The translations under genes were made by a program, and so were the position numbers. Under the pieces are notes generated by a model. It ran no database searches. It saw nothing but the letters and a program-made list of their open reading frames with translations, and was not told where the DNA came from. DNA of 64,000 bases, from NCBI GenBank assembly GCA_016584305.1, contig JACEEZ010011704.1, positions 51,562 through 115,561 of the forward strand, read 5' to 3'. This DNA is from Chionoecetes opilio (taxonomy: Eukaryota; Arthropoda; Malacostraca; Decapoda; Majidae). Numbering within the stretch: the first letter of the stretch is position 1; each line of letters starts with the position of its first letter. This document shows, piece after piece, positions 56,501 to 64,000 of this stretch.

Positions 56501-57740
56501 AACAATAAGCTCCCCAGCAACATTTGTTTGGTTCGAAAGGGAAATGTCTACATTTCACAATAACTACATTTAAAAACAGACTTGATACGCACTGTAAAGT
56601 AAATGGGTATTGATAGTGCCCTGCGAATTCATATTATAGTCCCCCGGATCGATTAGTGGTAGTGGTAGTTGTAGTTAGTATATTTCATATCCTATCATTC
56701 TTCACTACGAAACTTCCATGTTCCTATCTTCTTTAGGGACATGGTATCATTTTCCAACAGTTTTCTTACATGTAGTTGATAGTTAGTAGTATGTAGTTCA
56801 GCAGATACCCTCGTTATGGACCAATAGGTCTCCTGGTGTCTGTTGTTCCTATTTATTCCTCTTACCGGACGTCCTGGAGCTGTGTGGGAGGAGAAGAGGA
56901 GAAAAAAAGAAGAGGAAATGTAAGGGGAGAAGCATCAGTGGGGCTTGGAGCAGGAGCAGGGAGCAGGAGCAGGAGCAGGAGGAGGAGGAGGAGGCATATA
57001 GGTGTATCGTGAAATCAGAGGACGTTCCAGGTGGTTTCCCCTCCCTCACTCCCCTTTGTTATATCCTCGTCCTTCATGGCAGTCTCCTGTATCGTCCTCG
57101 TCCCCTGCAGCCTAAGAGTTAGTTGTCATGGTTTGGACACTTCTGCTGGAAAAAAAAAGGTTGATGTAATTATATAATGCGATGTGTGTTAGTTCGTCAG
57201 GTCACTCCTCATACTCATAGGTGCATCTTCTTGAAGCACACTCATCGACACAAAGTATATTCATTTTTTTTCTTTTCTTTTTTTGTACAAAATTATGATA
57301 TATGTTTTTTTCTATATTTTTGTGTAGCCTACATGCGTTGCGTTGCCTTTTGAGTAGCCTACATACTTTTTTTCTATATTTTTGAGGATTTAAATTTTTT
57401 TTTCTCCATATTAATTAAAATACAGGTAATCCTTCCTCTTATTTTGTCTGAACCTTTAATTCTTGATCTATTTTTTATCTTCTTCCTATTTTTTCTTCCT
57501 TCCTTGTTTTCTCCCTCATTTTTTCATAACCAATGACCTATTTTTTATCCCTAGTTGCCATCACTGCCTTTCTCACTCATATCCATTCTTCAGTCCTACA
57601 TTCATTCCATCATCCTTCCTTTCTTCACTCCTCCATTAGTCTTCATCCCAACCTTCCCTTTCTCTCCTCGTCTCCTCACCCCCGTCATCACCCTTATAAA
57701 TAAGACTAACCAACACATCTGGGAGGCTGGACACATGAGC
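56501..57740. repeat. 1.2-kb duplicated segment, copy 2
   Basis: The first 40 bases (56501-56540) are not shared with copy 1. The rest repeats 53156-54339 up to the start of the satellite. Contains the two GCCTA insertions (near 57329 and 57356) relative to copy 1. Confidence 0.95.
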
Positions 57741-59513
57741 AACACATAAGGCGTAGAGGACACATAAGGCGTAGAGGACACATAAGGCGTAGAGGACACA
57801 TAAGGCGTAGAGGACACATAAGGCGTAGAGGACACATAAGGCGGAGAGGACACATAAGGCGTAGAGGACACATAAGGTGGAGAGGACACATAAGGCGTAG
57901 AGGACACATAAGGTGGAGAGGACACATAAGGCGGAGAGGACACATAAGGCGTAGAGGACACATAAGGCGTAGAGGACACATAAGGCGGAGAGGACACATA
58001 AGGCGTAGAGGACACATAAGGCGGAGAGGACACATAAGGCGGAGAGGACACATAAGGCGTAGAGGACACATAAGGCGTAGAGGACACATAAGGCGGAAGA
58101 GGACACATAAGGCGAGAGGACACATAAGGCGAGAGGACACATAAGGCGTGAGGGACACATAAGGCGGAGAGGACACATAAGGCGTAGAGGACACATAAGG
58201 CGTAGAGGACACATAAGGCGGAGAGGACACATAAGGGTAAGAGACACATAAGGCGGAGAGGACACATAAGGCGTAGAGGACACATAAGGCGTAGAGGACA
58301 CATAAGGCGGAGAGGACACATAAGGCGGAGAGGACACATAAGGCGTAGAGGACACATAAGGCGTAGAGGACACATAAGGCGTAGAGGACACATAAGGCGT
58401 AGAGGACACATAAGGCGTAGAGGACACATAAGGCGGAGAGGACACATAAGGCGTAGAGGACACATAAGGCGGAGAGGACACATAAGGCGTAGAGGACACA
58501 TAAGGCGTAGAGGACACATAAGGCGGAGAGGACACATAAGGCGTAGAGGACACATAAGGCGTAGAGGACACATAAGGCGGAAGAGGACACATAAGTGGAG
58601 AGGACACAAAGGCGTAGAGGACACATAAGGCGTAGAGGACACATAAGGCGTAGAGGACACATAAGGCGGAGAGGACACATAAGGCGGAGAGGACACATAA
58701 GGCGTAGAGGACACATAAGGCGTAGAGGACACATAAGGCGTAGAGGACACATAAGGCGGAGAGGACACAAGGCGTAGAGGACACATACGGCGTAGAGGAC
58801 ACATAAGGCGGAGAGGACACATAAGGTGGAGAGGACACATAAGGCGGAGAGGACACATAAGGCGTAGAGGACACATAAGGCGTAGAGGACACATAAGGCG
58901 TAGAGGACACATAAGGCGGAGAGGACACATAAGGCGGAGAGGACACATAAGGCGTAGAGGACACAAGGCGTAGAGGACACATAAGGCGTAGAGGACACAT
59001 AAGGCGTAGAGGACACATAAGGCGTAGAGGACACATAAGGCGTAGAGGACACATAAGGCGGAGAGGACACATAAGGCGTAGAGGACACATAAGGCGTAGA
59101 GGACACATAAGGCGGAGAGGACACATAAGGCGTAGAGGACACATAAGGCGGAGAGGACACATAAGGTGAGGGACACATAAGGCGGGAGAGGACACATAAG
59201 GTAGATGACACATAAGGCGTAGAGGACACATAGGCGTAGAGGACACATAAGGCGGAGAGGACACATAAGGCGTAGAGGACACATAAGGCGTAGAGGACAC
59301 ATAAGGCGGAGAGGACACATAAGGCGGAGAGGACACATAAGGCGGAGAGGACACATAAGGCGGAGAGGACACATAAGGCGGAGAGGACACATAAGGCGTA
59401 GAGGACACATAAGGCGTAGAGGACACATAAGGCGGAGAGGACACATAAGGCGTAGAGGACACATAAGGCGTAGAGGACACATAAGGCGGAGATAAGGGTA
59501 GAGACATAAGGGA
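57741..59513. repeat. 18-bp satellite array 2
   Basis: About 97 units, much cleaner than array 1. The T/G variant order differs from array 1 after the fifth unit, and a third variant, AAGGTGGAGAGG, is present. The right end decays through GATAAGGGTAGAGACATAAG into unique sequence. Confidence 0.97.
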
Positions 59514-59647
59514 AACACATAATGAAACACATGTGATCGAGGACCATGCATAAAAGGCGGAGAGTAGGGTGTCCCAAGATCATAGAGGGAAAAAATGAAA
59601 CATGTTTTTTTCACTTTCTCGTGTTTTACTTCTGTTCACACATGCAT
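59514..59647. other. Short spacer between satellite and composite repeat B
   Basis: No gene. Includes a stray satellite-like GGCGGAGAG at about 59556. Confidence 0.6.
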
Positions 59648-61013
59648 AAAGGCGCTATTACACGGGCACTTTTCTGCTCAGAGCAGCTGCTCACTGAGCA
59701 GATTTCACTGAGCTGCTCAACGAAACTATTACACGGTGATCTGTGTTTTGATGAGCAAAATGCATACAGACCTGAGTGCGGTTATGATACAAATGATCAT
59801 AGCGCTTCCTAATAAGGGATGTTTGTTGTAATGGAGATAGCTTTATTTTGCGAGAAAAAAAAGAAAAAAAAAAAGAAGTATACTATGTGGTTAAAGTTAA
59901 GTTAGGTTTCATTACAACCTATAAGGTTAGGTTAGGTTTCATTATAGCCTTTAAGGTTAGGTTAGGTTTCATTAAAACCTTTAAGGTTAGGTTAAGTTTC
60001 ATTAAAACCTATAAGGTTAGGTTAGGTTTCATTATTATTAAAAAAAAAAAAATTGGGGGGGGGGGGGGGTTGCGCAAAATAAAACTCTCCATTAGAACAA
60101 GCACCTATTGTAGGCCAAGAAAAAATAGTTGGTGTCTCTGAAAACGACCGCGAAACTCTCGTCCATTATTACCAAAAGTTGTTTCGTAGTCTATATGAAA
60201 CCATAGTCGTTTCGTACACTCAGCGTAGAGTTGAACTTGACTACTAGAGTTACGAAATGACACCAGGTATGTACGAAAATACTCAAAATCAGTGTACGAA
60301 ACTAACTACTTTCAATTCAGTATACCTAATTAAGAAAGGTTTTTTGATTAGGCCAAAGGTTTTTGATTCATTTAAACTTCCTGTAATCCCCGAGAGTAGC
60401 TTCTATGGACCACTGTGGCCCGCGCCGTACCCGTGGCCGCAGCGGTACGGGGCTGACGCCGTTATAGTGGACGAGAACTACGCGTTCGCTCTTTAGGTCA
60501 GACACACACACTCGGGGGCTAACACTGCACTCTTAGCCTCTCTCGCTTTACCATATACACCACACCTGTCACTACACACCTGTACGGCCTCGCAATACAC
60601 CTGTCGCCTGTGTATCACCGTAAATAAATGACTTGGAAGGTCAGGCTTCTTAGGTATTGAGGGTGTATGTTTTCTTTATTAATGTTTTTTTTTTAACAAA
60701 TAAAGGGCTATATATGTTCCATAGTAGGATGTGCCTGAACTAAGTCAATCAGTAAGCTTTCCATCTCGTCTGTCTAGTCAGCAGACATGTTGATGTCTTC
60801 TTGAGAGTTTTAGAAGAAAATGATCTTGCAATAAATAATATAGTCATCCACTAATTTCGGTCCTTTATAACAGAAAACTTTTTTGCTCACTGAAATGACG
60901 AGCAAAAATAGCTTCGAAGTAGTTCCCTGTTTGCTCAACCAAACAGGCTTTCATTGAGCAAAATCCTCAAAACTGCTCACTGAGCAGAAAAGTGCCCGTG
61001 TAATTGCCGCTTA
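59648..61013 (+). mobile_element. Composite repeat copy B, with terminal inverted repeats
   Basis: The left terminus reads GGCGCTATTACACGGGCACT followed by TTTCTGCTCA; the right terminus (60976-61013) is its inverted match, ending GCCCGTGTAATTGCCGC. TGCTCACTGAGCA palindromes recur near both ends. Inside are the GGTTAGG-cored element (about 59800-60165), a TTTCGTACA-rich part and a short 35-bp minisatellite stub (60555-60605). No protein. Flanks (TAA left, TTA right) allow no firm target duplication. The termini resemble those of cut-and-paste DNA transposons. Confidence 0.78.
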
Positions 61014-61179
61014 AGAAGAGTTCCTGTGAAATTAGATGAAATTCGGAGAATATTTAGAGGTCGCGACAAACTGAACAATTTTCTAATAACCTTCAAAAAC
61101 AAAGAAAAAACTCAAAACATCCCACATTTTTAGAAAGAAACTTATAAGGAAACCAAAACAGAGTTTTCATTGTTTCCAT
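61014..61179. other. AT-rich spacer downstream of the minus-strand gene
   Basis: It would contain the 3' UTR of the gene at 61180-63433; no AATAAA in the sense (minus) orientation is evident. Confidence 0.5.
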
Positions 61180-63433
61180 TCAGAAAGCCTTCTTTTGAAG
61201 GTCCTCCTTCTTTTCCCGCACCACAAGTTTCTGATGTTGGTGGACTAACTGGAGGAGATACTTCTCCTGTGCGGCTGACTTCATGGACCCCAGGTAGCGC
61301 TGGACTAGGGCGATGCCCCGCTCCGCGGCATCGTTGACCACTCGGAGGCCAAGTGCCCGTTTCCGAGCGTCCTTGAATCGGTCGTCCTCCTCCCACAATG
61401 CCGGGTTTTTTGCCAGGAAGCCCTCGTCCGCGTCGAGTTTCTGAAAGAAGGACCGTGTCTTCGAAGTGACTAAGGACGAGAGGGAGGAAGACATCGTCAT
61501 TTTTTTCCCCTCCAATCGTTTGAGTTCCTTCTTCGAGGCGGGCTTGCCCAATCCCTTGACCATCTGCTTCTTCCCTCCACATCAACCCTTTGAGTCGAAG
61601 AAGGCCAGTCCCGCGTTTTCCTCGGAAACGTACCACAGGTGGCGTCGCAGGGCTTGTCTGCTCCCTTTGGCAACGGTTGGTCAGGGTAGTCTTGAAGATT
61701 TCGAGGAAGAGCAGTCGTTCAACGGAGCTTTCACAGAGATCGGTTGCCTCATGCCATTGCTTGCAGTACACCAGAGCAACGAAAGGGGGCCCACTCGTTC
61801 CACTCCGGCCTTCTCTCGACCAGTCAGCGACAGCGGGGGATTCAGCATCTGAAGCTTGAGGCAGTAGATGGCCTTGGCCATCCACCGGGCTTGATGGAGA
61901 GCTCCAGGACGGCAGAAGGGTTTTGGCTGGACCTTCACCACCGAGGAAACAGGTAGGAGAGACGGAGAAGTTCTCATAGTCCTCCCTGGGATGGTTCTTC
62001 GACATCAGAGCCTCCTTCAGGAAGGCCAATGCGTCGTCCCTTCAGCTTGCTGGCAGTGTCCTTTAGTGGCGAAGAAAACTCTACGAGGTCCTCCGATGTT
62101 TCCACCGTCTCTCTCTGCGAGGAATCCACGAAGGACCATCGATCAGGGAGTCGTTTGAAGATTCCAATGTCAGGACCAGAGGAAGAGCCGAGGCTGGCTT
62201 CGAAGACATTCTTGAGGATCACCTCGTGGACATGATGGCGGCAGGCAACCAAAGCAAGCTTCGTCCGAGTTCTTGCTCAATCCGAATGCAAGCCCCCTTG
62301 CACCATGCCAGTGTTCGAAGCCGTGGTGTCGAAACAGACGGCGATGATCTTGTCCCTGACGCCCACTTCGTCCACCTCCTTCAAGACCACTGCAGCCACG
62401 TTTCTGCCAGTTCGAATCCGAGCTTGCCCGGGGCCCCAAGAAGGAAAATCGGCGTCATCTTCCCCTGTGAGGAGGACGGCGATGCGGTCCTCTGTATCGC
62501 CAGAGAGCGACGGGGGGAGTTTTCCGTCCCAATGCAGGACCAACCTCTTTAGGTATCTCCTGGTTCCGCAGTTCCACGATCTTCTCGGCGGCTTGCTCTC
62601 TCCCCGCAATTCGTGCTCGATGGACCGTGCTCTTCGAGACCGCCATACTCCCAATGGTCCATTCCAAGAACTTGAGCGGTAGCTGCGAACGTTGACGTTG
62701 CTTGCCGCACCGACAACTTCTCTCGATCCCAAGTTGAAATGAGGTTAAGATCCTTCACGGAGATCGATGGCGGGCCCGTTTGAGTTTTTTCCTCTGGCTT
62801 CGGGATCCACGAGCGGTGATGACGTCGTCGACACAGACTTTCTGCTGCTGCTACTGCTTTGGCTTGGGATTTCCGCCCTTTCAGTCCCGCCTGGCAATGT
62901 CGCTGTCTTCACGGTCCCGGAGCCGCTTGAGTCGAGATCCGCGCTCGACCTGCTTCTCACCTTCTTCGCTGTCACGAGGTCAATTCCAGCCATGGATGAT
63001 TCCCTCTGTCTTCTCTCTGACTCCGTAGGAACTCCTTGTCCTCGTCTTCACTCTGCCCGTTGGAGAGAGGAGGAGTGTGCGAGGTCGAAGATTTCTTGGA
63101 GGTCTCCTTTGAAAATCTCCTCATCCATACTATGTTTCGGCCTGTCTTTGTTCTTGTTCTTCTTGAGGTCATTGTACGCCTTTACCAGCTTTGACAGCTT
63201 CGTGCCGGCGTGTATTACTGTAGTTGTCGGAATCCCGGCGCGCGACCAGAAGGGGAGAACCTCCTCCACCACCGCCTTCTGCTCCCCCTCGCCGTCTTCC
63301 CCATCTCCCGGTGGTGGTGGTAGTAGCGGAGGAGGACTGCTCCTTCGATGGTAGCCGGGCTCCGTGATTTCATCGATTGGAGCCTTGTCGATCAGCCAAA
63401 GATTACTAGCGGCTTTGTTGCCCTGTTTATAAC
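61180..63433 (-). pseudogene. Transposase-like protein with FDTTASNTG and CRHHVHE motifs, frameshifted
   Basis: Read on the minus strand from about 63433. An N-terminal part has IFDLAHSSSLQ (about 63090) and MAGIDLVTAKK (62993). The middle has a lysine/arginine-rich stretch near 62600, then FDTTASNTGMVQG (62295-62333), CRHHVHEVILKNVF (about 62205-62245), GPDIGIFKRL, and GALHQARWMAKAIYCLKL (about 61850-61905). The C-terminal part has VVNDAAERGIALVQRYL (about 61291-61341) and a stop at 61180. Asp/Asn followed by Cys/His boxes recalls RNase-H-fold transposases such as hAT, and I associate this protein with multicopy genes in hydra, aphids and crustaceans. Total about 720 codons with at least five frame changes. 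A pyrimidine tract plus CAG at about 63434-63460 looks like a splice acceptor, so an upstream exon is possible. Confidence 0.65.
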
Positions 63434-63633
63434 CTGAGGAAGAAAAAAAAAAATGGAAATTTAGAAAAATCCAGAAATTCGAGTCACGTCACCTAAAGTT
63501 CACTTTGTCGGGACCCTTAATATTACTCAATTCGCCCAAAATTTCAACAACAATACTGTTTTACTATGAGGGGAACCGAAATAATACACGAGCGTGCAAC
63601 ATTTTCAAAACTTTTGCCCTTTTGGGGCACCCT
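63434..63633. other. Spacer with possible splice acceptor on the minus strand
   Basis: TTTTTTTTTCTTCCTCAG on the minus strand precedes the reading frame at 63433. Otherwise AT-rich with no feature. Confidence 0.45.
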
Positions 63634-64000
63634 AGCGTAGAGGACCATAAGGCGGAGAGGACACATAAGGGCGTAGAGGACACATAAGGCGTAGAGGACA
63701 CATAAGGCGGAGAGGACACATAAGGCGTAGAGGACACATAAGGCGTTAAAAAGGGGCACATAAGGCGTAGAGGACAACATAAGGCGTAGAGGACACATAA
63801 GGCGTAGAGGACACATAAGGCGGAGAGGACACATTTAAAGGGGGAGAGGACACATAAGGCGGAGAGGACACATAAGGGTAGAGGACACATAAGGGGGAGA
63901 GGACCCCATAAGGCGGAGAGGCACATAAGGCGGAGAGGACACATAAGGGGGAGAGGACACATAAGGCGTAGAGGACACATAAGCGTAGAGGACACATAAG
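63634..64000. repeat. 18-bp satellite array 3 (runs off the window)
   Basis: At least 20 units of the same 18-bp satellite, noisier than array 2. It is entered after GGGGCACCCTAGCG and continues to the last base. Confidence 0.96.

Noticed and set aside
54340..59513. CRISPR-like regular repeats
   Set aside because: Units are directly contiguous with no unique spacers, the unit is 18 bp, and the DNA is eukaryotic. It is a satellite.
54200..59614. Giant minus-strand open frames (up to 670 codons) of repeating LRLMCP, YVSSTP or ALCVLY
   Set aside because: They translate the 18-bp satellite. Its length is divisible by three and it has no minus-strand stop, so all three frames stay open. No evidence of a gene.
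1..64000. Bacterial or phage operons, rRNA genes, riboswitches
   Set aside because: No ribosome-binding-site-spaced gene series, no rRNA-like conserved blocks, and pervasive eukaryotic transposons.

Overview
This window is eukaryotic repeat-rich genomic DNA, most likely from an arthropod and probably a decapod crustacean. Evidence: many interstitial TTAGG-type (arthropod telomere-like) arrays, I-type LINEs, two Ty3/Gypsy retrotransposons, several inverted-repeat DNA elements, long microsatellites and an 18-bp satellite. There is no operon structure, no rRNA or tRNA gene I can support, and no intact single-copy host gene. Reading frames of nearly every coding remnant are broken by single-base indels and C/G or A/T homopolymer runs. 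Some of this is real decay, but much looks like poor consensus in high-copy repeats. The species is inferred, not shown.

Layout. 0-4.9 kb: a duplicated segment, a foldback element (2099-2464) and, directly abutting it, a GGTTAGG-cored inverted-repeat element (2465-4360) carrying two piggyBac-like insertions with TTAA target duplications. 4.86-10.32 kb: a full-length-size LINE on the + strand (LINE1), inserted in a palindromic repeat with a ~16-bp target duplication. 12.18-19.35 kb: a second LINE on the - strand (LINE2), bounded by a 15-bp target duplication and itself split by a 1.69-kb solo-LTR-like insert. 21.4-26.5 kb: Ty3/Gypsy element 1 (+). 26.5-29.5 kb: an inverted pair of one minisatellite around an AT repeat and a TA-flanked element. 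29.6-39.5 kb: one copy of a composite repeat, split by a TA-flanked element and by Gypsy element 2, which keeps both ~0.97-kb LTRs. 42.9-45.6 kb: a second composite copy split by two other inverted-repeat elements. 46.6-49.7 kb: GA/CAGA microsatellite, a second copy of the LINE2 target repeat (an empty site), a LINE 3' fragment and snapback elements. 50.2-51.5 kb: a C2H2 zinc-finger array of about 15 fingers with a poly(A) signal. 53-59.5 kb: a ~1.2-kb segment present twice, each copy followed by a large 18-bp satellite array, separated by a 336-bp N gap. 59.6-61.0 kb: a third composite copy, uninterrupted. 61.2-63.4 kb: a minus-strand transposon-type gene with FDTTASNTG and CRHHVHE motifs. 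63.6-64.0 kb: a third 18-bp array running off the end.

The most informative property is that the window carries its own controls. Several insertions can be dated relative to each other because an uninterrupted copy of the target lies elsewhere in the window: LINE2 against 47.32-47.69 kb, the TA element at 29.67 kb against 60.65 kb, Gypsy 2 against 59.8-60.1 kb, and the TA element at 28.55 kb against 28.45 kb. GGTTAGG arrays received at least four independent insertions of three or four mechanistic types (two TTAA, one TAG, one LTR).
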